From assembly GCF_019969725.1 (NCBI RefSeq), contig NZ_JAHXYW010000001.1, positions 558,001-622,000 of the forward strand: a stretch of 64,000 nt of DNA. The letters are read 5' to 3'. The notes beneath the pieces are model-generated. The model worked only from the letters and a program-made list of their open reading frames with translations. It was not told the DNA's origin and ran no database searches. This document shows positions 48,046 to 55,964 of the stretch, piece by piece (positions within the stretch are counted from its first letter, which is position 1; the number at the start of each line of letters is the position of its first letter). The translations under genes were made by a program, and so were the position numbers. The DNA is from Neobacillus bataviensis (GTDB lineage: Bacteria; Bacillota; Bacilli; Bacillales_B; DSM-18226).

Positions 48046-48123
48046 TAAATCTCTCCCTTCCATATTTATTATTGTTTCCCTATTGTTAACAATTCAAATA
48101 ATATGCCCATTTTATAATCATAC

Positions 48124-48154
48124 GAAAAAGCTAGTCGGAAACTTGACCAGCTTT
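48124..48154 (-). terminator. Terminator of the small gene at 48197
   Basis: AAAAGCTGGTC and GACTAGCTTTT pair (10 of 11) around an 8-base loop, followed by TCG on the minus strand. It starts about 43 bp after the stop. Confidence 0.6.
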
Positions 48155-48196
48155 TTCACAAAAGTACCTGTCCATTTATAAATGATCGGGTTTCTT

Positions 48197-48370
48197 CTAT
48201 TTAATTCGTTTAATTCTGTTTTCCTTTTTGGCTTTCATGAGTTTTTGCTTTTTGACCATTTTCCTTCTAACTATTTCTTTGGAACAATCTTCACTCCATG
48301 AAATTAATTCTTCATCAGACATTGTTGGTATTCTTTCAATTATTTCTATTAATAAATCCGATTTAATCAT
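48197..48370 (-). CDS. Small basic hypothetical protein
   Basis: From the ATG at 48370 this is a 57-residue protein: an acidic helix (SDLLIEIIERIPTMSDEELISW) then a very basic tail (KEIVRRKMVKKQKLMKAKKEN). GAAGGG lies 10 bases before the ATG. The open frame extends to 48481 without a site. I do not recognise a family; a nucleic-acid-binding role would be a guess. A terminator follows. Confidence 0.5.
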   Translation of the reverse strand: MIKSDLLIEIIERIPTMSDEELISWSEDCSKEIVRRKMVKKQKLMKAKKENRIKRIK

Positions 48371-48570
48371 GTTCAAAAATCCCTTCTTATGATTATGGAG
48401 ATAGTCTTTACCTGTTGTAATGCCGTTTATACTAAGAGTGTTTGGATTTCCATGATATAAAATATTAATTCTGTTTATCACTTTTTATAATTTGTTATAA
48501 TCAAGTAAGTCTAGTTATAAATATTATGCTTTTTAGTATTTTACTCAATTTAGAAAGGGAAGAATTTATC

Positions 48571-49836
48571 ATGGTAGAAGTAAGAACCCCTATTCAAATT
48601 GGAGAAGCAGTTGAAAAGGTCATGAGTTTTGCCCGCTTTGGGGAAGCAGAGGAAGTAAAGCTTGAACAAGCATATGGAAGGTACTTAAGCGAAGATTTAA
48701 TTGCAGACCATGATGTACCTCATTTTGATCGTTCTGGGTATGATGGTTTTGCAATTTGTTCAAAAGATTCACTTACAGCTAGCAGAAGCAATCCTGTTGT
48801 TTTTGAGGTCATTGAAGAAATCGGTGCTGGTTATGTTGTAACGAAAGAAGTGAAACCATTTCAAGCAGTCCGTATTATGACAGGTGCACAAATGCCAGAT
48901 CACTGTGATACGGTTGTCTTACTTGAGTTAACAAAGGAATTTGAGAAAAGCGGAAAAAAATACATATCTATAGAACGATCCTTTCAAGCAGGTGACAATG
49001 TATCTTTTAGAGGAGAAGATGTAAAAAAAGGAAATGTACTAGTTCCAAGAGGTACCTATATTAATCCTGGTGTTCAAGCGTTACTGGCAACATTCGGTTA
49101 CCACCAAGTTGAAGTTGTAAAAAAACCTCTTATTGGCATTTATGCAACAGGAACTGAACTGTTAGATGTAAATGAGGAACTTCAACCTGGGAAAATTAGG
49201 AATAGTAATGCACATATGGTTCATGCACAAATTGAACGTGTGGGTGCTATTCCTGATTATTTTGGAAAGTTAGCCGACAATTTTGAAGACTGCTATAAAG
49301 CTATTTCAAATGCAATAAACGAAGTAGATATTTTGATTACAACAGGTGGTGTATCTGTTGGTGACTTCGATTATTTACCTGCTATTTATGAGAAGCTTGG
49401 TGCACGTGTATTATTTAACAAAATTGCGATGCGTCCAGGAAGCGTCACGACCGTTGCGGAATTGAACGGTAAATTATTATTTGGTCTTTCAGGGAATCCT
49501 TCAGCTTGTTATGTAGGGTTTGAGCTTTTTGTAAGACCCATAGTTAATACATTATTTGGCTCAAAGAAGCCTCATTTAAAAAAAGTAAGAGCCAATTTAC
49601 AAGCAGATGTTGCCACTTCAAATGCATTTACTCGATTTGTGCGAAGTTATCTGTCCTTTAGCGAGAAAGGGTTACAAGTCGAACCAGTTGGATTTGATAA
49701 ATCAAGTATGGTGTCAACACTAGCAAGAGCAAATAGTTTAATGGTATTGCCAGGTGGGCCAACAGGTTTCAAAGAAGGTGCGGTAGTCGATGTGCTGCTC
49801 CTGGAAGATGTGGAAGGCAGCGAGTGGCCGTGGTAA
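48571..49836 (+). CDS. moeA: Molybdopterin molybdenumtransferase MoeA
   Basis: This 421-residue enzyme inserts molybdate into adenylylated molybdopterin, the last step of molybdenum cofactor synthesis. Domains: MoeA N-terminal region with DVPHFDRSGYDGFA and IMTGAQMPDHCDTVV (about 45-130), the MogA-like domain with GIYATGTELL, TTGGVSVGDFDYLP and LFGLSGNPSACYVGF (about 180-330), and a C-terminal beta-barrel. The ATG at 48571 follows GAAAGGGAAGAATTTATC. It is followed by a terminator and then modA, with no other cofactor gene in the window. Confidence 0.93.
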   Translation: MVEVRTPIQIGEAVEKVMSFARFGEAEEVKLEQAYGRYLSEDLIADHDVPHFDRSGYDGFAICSKDSLTASRSNPVVFEVIEEIGAGYVVTKEVKPFQAVRIMTGAQMPDHCDTVVLLELTKEFEKSGKKYISIERSFQAGDNVSFRGEDVKKGNVLVPRGTYINPGVQALLATFGYHQVEVVKKPLIGIYATGTELLDVNEELQPGKIRNSNAHMVHAQIERVGAIPDYFGKLADNFEDCYKAISNAINEVDILITTGGVSVGDFDYLPAIYEKLGARVLFNKIAMRPGSVTTVAELNGKLLFGLSGNPSACYVGFELFVRPIVNTLFGSKKPHLKKVRANLQADVATSNAFTRFVRSYLSFSEKGLQVEPVGFDKSSMVSTLARANSLMVLPGGPTGFKEGAVVDVLLLEDVEGSEWPW

Positions 49837-49865
49837 GGAACACTGCTAGCTGTTCCAAAAAAGAG

Positions 49866-49893
49866 GGCTGCTGAATTTTCCAGCAGCCTTTTT
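49866..49893 (+). terminator. Terminator of moeA
   Basis: The 8-bp stem GGCTGCTG/CAGCAGCC is followed by TTTTTTAT on the plus strand. Confidence 0.85.
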
Positions 49894-50011
49894 TATAAGG
49901 TCTCATACTTCATTTTCCCTGTCTGACTTAAATTGCTGGGAAGATAAATTTCTGTTTTTATAACTATAATTAGTTTTGTTTGGTTATATTTCGTTTGAAA
50001 GGGAGAGCTTG

Positions 50012-50797
50012 ATGAAAAAATTATATCTTTTATTTTTTACGGTGATGCTATTATTAGCCTTATCTGGATGTTCAACAAAAGAACAGAAAGAAGCAGCTTC
50101 TGAAAAGAAAGTGGAATTAACAATTTCAGCAGCAGCAAGTTTACAAAATGCCTTAAATGATATTAAAGCAGATTTTGAAAAAAAACATCCAAATGTCATT
50201 ATAAATTATAACTTTGGAGCATCTGGGGCACTTCAGCAGCAAATTTCCCAGGGAGCACCTGTCGATCTATTCTTCTCTGCTGCTGAGGACAAATTTCAGA
50301 AATTAGTACAAGATGGACTTATTGAAAAGAAAAACGGAACAGATTTAGTAGGAAACGATCTTGTCCTGATAGTACCAAAGGATTCAAATAAAGAAATTAA
50401 TTCATTCGAAGATTTAACAAAAGCTGATAAGGTAGCACTTGGTACCCCTGAGTCCGTTCCAGCAGGGCAATATGGTAAGCAGACCTTAGATGAGCTAAAT
50501 GTTTGGAAGTCAATTGAAGGAAAAGTAGTATATGCAAAAGATGTTCGACAAGTGCTTACGTATGTCGAGTCTAACAATGTTGACGCAGGTCTTGTATATA
50601 AGACAGATGCTATAACTTCTCAAAAAGTTGAAATAGTTTCAACCGCGACAGAAGACACACATGATCCGATTATATATCCTCTAGGTGTAATTAAGAATAG
50701 TCCACATCAAAAAGAAGCCCAACTATTCTACGATTATCTTAAAGGTGACCAATCAATGAAAACGTTAGAAAAGTATGGATTTAAGAAACTAAAATAG
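50012..50797 (+). CDS. modA: Molybdate-binding lipoprotein ModA
   Basis: This 261-residue lipoprotein has a signal ending LLALSGCSTK (lipobox Cys about 19) and the ModA fold with ISAAASLQNALNDIK, FNFGASGALQQQISQGAPVDLFFSAAED and the ligand region LGTPESVPAGQYG and DVRQVLTYVESNNVDAGLVY. It binds molybdate at the cell surface for an ABC importer. The permease and ATPase genes modB and modC do not follow; the next gene is terC. The ATG follows GAAAGGGAGAGCTTG. It is adjacent to moeA, which fits a molybdenum role. Confidence 0.9.
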   Translation: MKKLYLLFFTVMLLLALSGCSTKEQKEAASEKKVELTISAAASLQNALNDIKADFEKKHPNVIINYNFGASGALQQQISQGAPVDLFFSAAEDKFQKLVQDGLIEKKNGTDLVGNDLVLIVPKDSNKEINSFEDLTKADKVALGTPESVPAGQYGKQTLDELNVWKSIEGKVVYAKDVRQVLTYVESNNVDAGLVYKTDAITSQKVEIVSTATEDTHDPIIYPLGVIKNSPHQKEAQLFYDYLKGDQSMKTLEKYGFKKLK

Positions 50798-50984
50798 GTA
50801 AAAATGGCACCAACTTTTGGTATTACACAAAGGATCTGCCGTAAAGGACACTAACAAAAAACTAATATTGGTCAAAATTTCCATATTAAGTTCATAAAAT
50901 TTTTTGCCAGAGTCCAAAAAGATATGATATATCAATAACATAGAAGTTTAAAAAATATACATAAACAGGGGGAATTCTAAAGAC

Positions 50985-51653
50985 ATGACAGTTCTACAAA
51001 TTTTAAGTTTAATAGGAATCGATATTTTGTTATCGGGTGATAATGCGGTGGTTATTGCATTAGCTGCTAGTAAAGTCCCCCAGCATTTGAGAAATCGGGC
51101 AATTTTTGGCGGGACATTAATGGCTATTGTATTAAGGATTCTAGCAGCAACTGTTTTAATTCAGTTTCTAGGAATCCCCTTCGTGCAATTAGTGGGCGGT
51201 TTAATCTTGTTACGTATCAGCTACAATTTAATCGCAAATAAAGAAGAAGAAAACGCAAATATCAAACCATCAGATCAAGTTCTAGCAGCAATCAAAACGA
51301 TTGCGATTGCCGATTTTGCAATGTCTATTGATAACGTTATTGCGTTATCAAGCGTTGCGGAAGGAATTCTGCCGATTGCAATTGGAATCCTCATCTCCAT
51401 CCCAATCATTATTTTTGGCAGCAAATTATTAACGAGTTTAATGGAGAGATTTCCTATTATCGTTTATGCTGGTGCGGGTTTACTAACCTTTGCTGCAGGT
51501 AAAATGATGGTTGAAGATAAAGGCTTAGAAAAGGTCCACATCTTAATTCCAGAATCACTTCATTTAGTTATTCCAATTGCTATGGCTATCATTTTGGTGG
51601 TAGCAGTGTTTGTAAAGAACAACGTAGGAAAAGAAGCAAAAGCTACAATTTAA
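50985..51653 (+). CDS. TerC-family membrane protein (YjbE/YkoY type)
   Basis: This 222-residue protein has seven membrane helices with the TerC metal motif in each half: DILLSGDNAVVIALA (about 13-27) and DFAMSIDNVIALSSVAEG (about 107-124), where the Asp residues are thought to coordinate manganese. Bacillus TerC proteins export Mn2+ or load it onto secreted proteins. The ATG follows GGGGGAATTCTAAAGAC. I looked for a yybP-ykoY manganese riboswitch in the 187 bp upstream and did not see one. It ends at a clear terminator. Confidence 0.88.
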   Translation: MTVLQILSLIGIDILLSGDNAVVIALAASKVPQHLRNRAIFGGTLMAIVLRILAATVLIQFLGIPFVQLVGGLILLRISYNLIANKEEENANIKPSDQVLAAIKTIAIADFAMSIDNVIALSSVAEGILPIAIGILISIPIIIFGSKLLTSLMERFPIIVYAGAGLLTFAAGKMMVEDKGLEKVHILIPESLHLVIPIAMAIILVVAVFVKNNVGKEAKATI

Positions 51654-51660
51654 TCATGGG

Positions 51661-51690
51661 AAAGCACCGTTGAAAATCGGTGCTTTTTCT
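51661..51690 (+). terminator. Terminator of the terC gene
   Basis: The 9-bp perfect stem AAAGCACCG/CGGTGCTTT is followed by TTCTTTG on the plus strand. Confidence 0.85.
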
Positions 51691-51770
51691 TTGCCAAAAT
51701 CTCAATAATAAAAGGCTCTGTTAAACTTGGTTGTTGATTTTGCTCGTTTTTCATACCTCCACATTATGAA

Positions 51771-51980
51771 GGACATTTCTCTAGTTTTCATGATGGGATC
51801 GGGTATTAAAAACTCTTTTTATTTACCGTTCACCTGATTACTAGATCGGTTTTGTCTTTCATTTACCCTTTGATGGACATTTCTCTCACTTCCCGGATGG
51901 GTTAGGGCATTATGAACCCCTTTTATTAACCTTTCACCTCTTTTAAGGATCGACTTTGCCCTTTAATAGAGTCTGTGTTT
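51771..51980. repeat. Degenerate 104-bp direct duplication
   Basis: Two diverged units start at 51771 and 51875 with GGACATTTCTCT. Both continue GATGGG, AAC(T/C)C(T/C)TTTTATT, CCTTTCACCT or CCGTTCACCT, then GATCG and TTTACCCTTT or TTTGCCCTTT. There is no reading frame through it. The 600-bp gap (51654-52253) holds nothing else recognisable besides the terC terminator. Confidence 0.55.
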
Positions 51981-52253
51981 ACATGGCCCGGCTTTGGTTT
52001 CTCCAATGTATTTTCGATCTGCTTGTCCATTGATAGGTATGCTTCGCGAACATTAATATTTTTATTGAACGCCTGTAAATATAATTTATGAAATTTAATA
52101 AAAGACTTATGCCTTCTATATGCTTCTTGGTTAAAATGTCCTCACACGGTCCCATAATACTGACTACAATAGACTGTTACTTTTAAAAACAAGTAGGAAA
52201 AATTAGAAGTTTATAGAAGATTATTAGTATTTAGTTTTTAGGAGTGTTCTGTC

Positions 52254-52373
52254 ATGATGAAGAGAGATCTAAACAAAAATTTGTTTAAGGCAAAAAATCT
52301 GTATGGGCAATTGGAAGCCCTTCGTGGGTCTTTTCTTCCCCCCTGGGAAATTTTCGCTGAAGGAGTGTTGTAA
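52254..52373 (+). CDS. Small 39-residue protein, first of a two-gene unit
   Basis: The ATG follows TTAGGAGTGTTCTGTC. The peptide starts MMKRDLNKNLFKAKNLYG and ends FLPPWEIFAEGVL; it is amphipathic with no cysteine. Its stop codon is directly followed by the GTG of the CWC gene (TAAGTG), and the ribosome site of that gene (GAAGGAG) lies in its last codons, so the two are translationally coupled. I do not know this protein. Confidence 0.5.
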   Translation: MMKRDLNKNLFKAKNLYGQLEALRGSFLPPWEIFAEGVL

Positions 52374-52556
52374 GTGTCTAATAAATATTGTCCTCTTTGC
52401 AGGGAGGAAAACAAATGCACAAAAGATGCGAACTGTTGGTGCAATAACGAAGAGTTCCCTAATGAGATTTTCGAAACCGTCCCTGCAAAAAGCATAAGAA
52501 AAGATTGTATATGCCAAAAATGTTTACGTAATTTTAAGGAGAAAGTCGATAAATAA
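52374..52556 (+). CDS. Cysteine-rich CWC-family protein
   Basis: This 60-residue protein has the CWC pattern: CPLCREENKC (residues 6-15), CWCNNEEFP (about 21-29) and CICQKCLRNF (about 48-57), eight cysteines in pairs that would bind zinc or another metal. Proteins of this family are found across bacteria without known function. The GTG start follows GAAGGAGTGTTGTAA. It is downstream of and coupled to the 39-residue frame. Confidence 0.75.
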   Translation: MSNKYCPLCREENKCTKDANCWCNNEEFPNEIFETVPAKSIRKDCICQKCLRNFKEKVDK

Positions 52557-52898
52557 TGGTTTTCCTCCGGGATATTATGATGAATAAAGAGAAGTATCAA
52601 ACTCGTTCAACCACAGTTTCGTTTACACTTATACCTTTGTCATATCCACAAATTTAAGTATATATTAGAATTTACTTAACATTTGGTCTAGTAGGAGGGT
52701 TCCTACCTCCTACTAGACTAGTTCGATTAGCTACCCAACACACAAAAATTTTTTAATAATCATGATTAAACATATTAACCAATAAAATTATATTTGTTAA
52801 GTTACTTTGAAAAATTCTCATTTTTCCTTCCAGCTTTCTGCCTATCACTCACCCGACTAAGCGGCATATGGACGATCTTTGTTTTTCCTTTTATAAAA
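52557..52898. other. Intergenic stretch with a strong 13-bp hairpin
   Basis: GTCTAGTAGGAGG (52686-52698) and CCTCCTACTAGAC (52706-52718) pair perfectly around a 7-base loop. No T run follows on either strand, so a simple terminator is unlikely. The rest of the 342-bp stretch shows nothing. Confidence 0.5.
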
Positions 52899-53084
52899 TC
52901 ATTTACCAAGAAGTGCTTGATTTTTTTTATTAAATGTCTTTAAGAAAGGTATTGAGTAAAAGATTTTAAAATTTGCTTCTTTTTTACAAAAAGAACAGTT
53001 GCTTTTGAAATTTTCAACTTTAACAACATGAGGAATATCAAGTCTGTTGAGAGCCTTCTTAACATGGTATTTACAAACTAACAC
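52899..53084 (-). CDS. CxxH/CxxC small putative zinc protein
   Basis: This 61-residue protein has CKYH (residues 4-7) and CSFC (about 30-33), the arrangement of the CxxH/CxxC small protein family of bacilli (TIGR04129-like), followed by a basic hydrophobic C terminus. The four ligands would make one zinc site. The GTG start follows AAAGGGGATTGTAAAA. It lies 28 bp downstream of the Fur-boxed gene at 53113 on the same strand, so both are probably one transcript. Confidence 0.6.
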   Translation of the reverse strand: MLVCKYHVKKALNRLDIPHVVKVENFKSNCSFCKKEANFKIFYSIPFLKTFNKKNQALLGK

Positions 53085-53112
53085 TTTTACAATCCCCTTT
53101 CATTAAATTTCC

Positions 53113-53898
53113 TTAATGCAATTTAAGAAAATCAAAAAAAGTGTCATCGTCTTCAAGAATTTCTACTTCACATTGTTTATTTAAAGGACATTTCACACAT
53201 TGATTAAATGAATTCATCTTTTTATATCGGCTAGGTTTTTTAATCCAATCCTTTATAAATCCAAGATATTTCAACCCTCTAGATATTTCTTGTTCAGTCG
53301 GATAGAAAATGTACTTTTTTCCTTCTAAAAGGCTTATCAATTCTATTCTTTCGGGAAGAACACCAAATGCTTTATATGAAAAAACAGTGGATAAATACTG
53401 ATATAGCATGATTAAACTATCATCACAGTCGAGGAGATATTTTTTTAAAATAAAAGTATCTTTTGACCATTCTCCTACTTCAAATGTTACTGATATTGCT
53501 GATTCTAATTCCGTAATATAGGTATGTACTTTTTCGTAAAGGAATAATGGAGGGGTTACAGTCTCATTGGATGATAATAATCTGAGTAAATGATCGGTTA
53601 TTTTTGATAAGACAATATAATATTGAATTTTATTGTCAAAGATATTTACATTAATGGTTTTCCAATTTTGTTCTATTAACTTTAATAAACCTAAATTATT
53701 TTGTTCTTTAATTGAAAGATGAAAATAATCCTTTACAATTTTATTAATTACCTTCTGAACCACCTGTCTCCAATGAATTGGGAGGTTAGGTTCATTTAAA
53801 ATATATTGATTATAAAATCTGTACGGACAATTAATAAAAGATTCCAAATGATAATCAGTGAGAGTTTTTATTGAAACTTCATAACTATTTTTTACCAT
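53113..53898 (-). CDS. PD-(D/E)XK-fold-like iron-sulfur protein, catalytic residues not conserved
   Basis: This 261-residue protein starts with a RecB-type nuclease opening (LESFINCPYRFYNQYIL, C24) and ends with QCVKCPLNKQC (C234, C237, C243). The spacing C-Xn-C-x2-C-x5-C is that of the iron-sulfur staple of AddB and Cas4-type nucleases. Between them FEVGEWSKDTFILKKYLL (about 139-156) occupies the place of the D...D-x-K active site, but the acidic residues are replaced. So it looks like a nuclease-dead Fe-S fold. The ATG follows a weak GGGGTATTTCA. Two Fur boxes lie 58-107 bp upstream. It is probably co-transcribed with the CxxH/CxxC gene. Confidence 0.55.
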   Translation of the reverse strand: MVKNSYEVSIKTLTDYHLESFINCPYRFYNQYILNEPNLPIHWRQVVQKVINKIVKDYFHLSIKEQNNLGLLKLIEQNWKTINVNIFDNKIQYYIVLSKITDHLLRLLSSNETVTPPLFLYEKVHTYITELESAISVTFEVGEWSKDTFILKKYLLDCDDSLIMLYQYLSTVFSYKAFGVLPERIELISLLEGKKYIFYPTEQEISRGLKYLGFIKDWIKKPSRYKKMNSFNQCVKCPLNKQCEVEILEDDDTFFDFLKLH

Positions 53899-53955
53899 TG
53901 AAATACCCCTTTATATAGGACTTCTCATCGCACTTTATTAGTTCCTGACATCAAT

Positions 53956-54005
53956 TGAGAACCATTATCAATATATATCTAGATTATAATTGAAAATGAT
54001 TATCA
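53956..54005 (-). promoter_or_regulatory. Two Fur boxes upstream of the Fe-S protein gene
   Basis: TGAGAACCATTATCA (53956-53970) matches the 7-1-7 consensus TGATAATNATTATCA at 12 of 14 fixed positions. TGAAAATGATTATCA (53991-54005) matches 13 of 14. Their starts are 35 bp apart. The only gene in position to be controlled is the one starting at 53898. Confidence 0.75.
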
Positions 54006-54399
54006 ATGTCAACAAAAAAAGCGACTTTCATGTGAAAGCAGCGATATCTAAAATAGTGGGTGGGAACGGGCTTTTTGATATGTACTTCATCAGATTTTAC
54101 AGTACTCGGTTGTAATCCATTCCACTTAGGGATTTTATTCATAAATTTTTTTGCAAATAAAAAAATTCCGCTAAGATATTGATTAGCGGAAAAAAATAAA
54201 TATTTTTCTTTCTAGACTTTAGCAATCAGTTCTCAAGCAGGTTTGATTCTTGCTGGCACTTATTTTTTTAGTTACTTGATGTACCATCAAGTACCGATAA
54301 ATCAAGCTTTCTTGATTCGTTTTATTTTGATTTGTAATTTTAAAAACTTGGGCCCCCTGACCCCCACACTAGCCCTTTTGGTTCTTTCTTACAGTCAGG
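54006..54399. terminator. Hairpins downstream of the amidase gene, including its terminator
   Basis: TTCCGCTA/TAGCGGAA (54167-54192) is followed on the minus strand by TTTTTTTATTTG and is the likely terminator of the amidase operon. Two further perfect hairpins lie nearer the gene: TACTTGATG/CATCAAGTA (54273-54293) and AATCAAG/CTTGATT (54300-54317). No gene is seen in the 390 bp. Confidence 0.65.
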
Positions 54400-55896
54400 C
54401 TAAAGTTGTTGCGGCACTGCATCAATCGATGTTACATGTACACCTGGCCGCCGCCCGTGGTTCCATTTTCCATTTAGTGCGCGCTCGATTTGGGCTCCCA
54501 GCTGCAGTAGCAATCCATCGTCTCCTTGCCGTGTAAGCGCATGAATTCCAAGCGGCAGCCCGTTCTTAAGTTCAGCCATCGGCAACGAGATGCCCGGAAG
54601 GCCACAAAGGTTGGCAATCGGAGTATACGAGAATATCCCCCAGAGGTTTCTGAACCAGTCGTAGACTGAAGGATTATCACTTATTGTCAGATACTCCTTC
54701 GTTCCAACCAATGGCGTAGGCAGGGCAATCGTCGGGGTCAGGATGATATCCCAGTCTTCAAAGAAGGCGGCTACCCTGCGGGAAGTGTCGTTGAACTTCG
54801 CCTGCATCTTGGCACGTTGCGTATACGAGGCGGAACGGCCTTCTTCCCAGACCCGAATACACAACGGTTCAATAAGATTGGCAGGTGGCTTTTCCAAGCC
54901 TTTTTGCTCCAATAGACCCTGAATAGTTTGTGTAAAGTTCATGATATAGCACTCGGTTTGTGCCTCGTATGCGGTATGAAAGTCAATGTCCGGAATCACC
55001 CACTCGACGTGATGGCCAAGTGCTTCGAGAAAGCGGGCCGCCCGCTCCAATTCAGCAACTATGTGTGGTGTGGACGAGTAATCTCCCCACTCATGTGAAA
55101 CGGCGATACGAAGTTTTTTCGGATCCCGGCGTATCAGCTCGGAGTAAGGCTCCGGCGGCATCCAATATGGCATGAACTCGCCTGGTGCTCCACCCCTGCA
55201 ACTGTCCACAAAGGCTGCGGTGTCACGTATTGTGCGTGAGTGGCAGCCCTGAGCAGAGACAACACCCATCAAGTCAGAACCGTAAGGGCCAACCGAAAAG
55301 ACGCCACGGGATGGCTTCAGACCAATGTTGCCGTTAACACCCGCAGGAATTCGAATTGAGCCGCCTCCATCAGTTGCATGTCCGATTGGAATGATTCCTG
55401 CCGCAACCGAGGCTGCCGTGCCCGCAGAAGATCCGCAGGTTGTATAGTCAAGATTCCACGGATTTCGCGTAACATAGACTTCTGGATTCTCGGCTGAACT
55501 GCAGAGCCCAAACTCAGGTGTTGTCGTCCGCCCGATGATATTGAGACCTGCTTGGCGAATGCGACTGGTAAGGAAGCTGTCGGCTGAAGCACGATTTCCT
55601 CGCATCAACAGAGAACCCATTTCCTGTAGACGCCCTTTAACAGTGGGTCCTAGATCCTTAATCAGAAAAGGTACTCCCGCAAAGATCCCGGCAGGGTTCG
55701 TTCCGTCTTTCATGGGGTCATTGACCGCATCATCGAAGACCTCTATGACGGCGTTGACCGAAGGATTTAAGTCGCCGATAGCAAGGGCAACCTGTTCGGC
55801 CACCTCTCGCGGGGTAATCTGACCCTTCCGCATCAATTCGGCGAGACCGATGGCATCAAAGTTAGACCATTCATTCCAGCTCATAACTAATTTCAA
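54400..55896 (-). CDS. Amidase-signature family hydrolase
   Basis: This 498-residue enzyme has the Ser-cisSer-Lys amidase core: Lys in VPFLIKDLG (about 82), cis-Ser and nucleophile Ser in TTCGSSAGTAASVAAG (about 155-170) and the loop HATDGGGSIRIPA. It hydrolyses an amide to acid and amine; the arrangement resembles the NylA and aryl-amidase subgroups, but the substrate is unknown. The start is a TTG 9 bases after GAAGGAG. Sampled 60-base stretches reach 58-62% G+C, much higher than neighbouring genes, which suggests recent transfer. It is last in the ECF-peptidase cluster, 68 bp after the P1 peptidase gene. Confidence 0.85.
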   Translation of the reverse strand: MKLVMSWNEWSNFDAIGLAELMRKGQITPREVAEQVALAIGDLNPSVNAVIEVFDDAVNDPMKDGTNPAGIFAGVPFLIKDLGPTVKGRLQEMGSLLMRGNRASADSFLTSRIRQAGLNIIGRTTTPEFGLCSSAENPEVYVTRNPWNLDYTTCGSSAGTAASVAAGIIPIGHATDGGGSIRIPAGVNGNIGLKPSRGVFSVGPYGSDLMGVVSAQGCHSRTIRDTAAFVDSCRGGAPGEFMPYWMPPEPYSELIRRDPKKLRIAVSHEWGDYSSTPHIVAELERAARFLEALGHHVEWVIPDIDFHTAYEAQTECYIMNFTQTIQGLLEQKGLEKPPANLIEPLCIRVWEEGRSASYTQRAKMQAKFNDTSRRVAAFFEDWDIILTPTIALPTPLVGTKEYLTISDNPSVYDWFRNLWGIFSYTPIANLCGLPGISLPMAELKNGLPLGIHALTRQGDDGLLLQLGAQIERALNGKWNHGRRPGVHVTSIDAVPQQL

Positions 55897-55964
55897 AAAG
55901 TCTCACTCCTTCACATTTGTTCGGATTGGATATTTTTATCCACATAGTTATTTACAGCGACTTA

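Noticed and set aside
50798..50984. yybP-ykoY manganese riboswitch upstream of the TerC gene
   Set aside because: The conserved core blocks of that riboswitch could not be found in the sequence.
54243..54536. 97-codon frame on the plus strand
   Set aside because: It runs into the antisense of the amidase gene and crosses the hairpins downstream of it.
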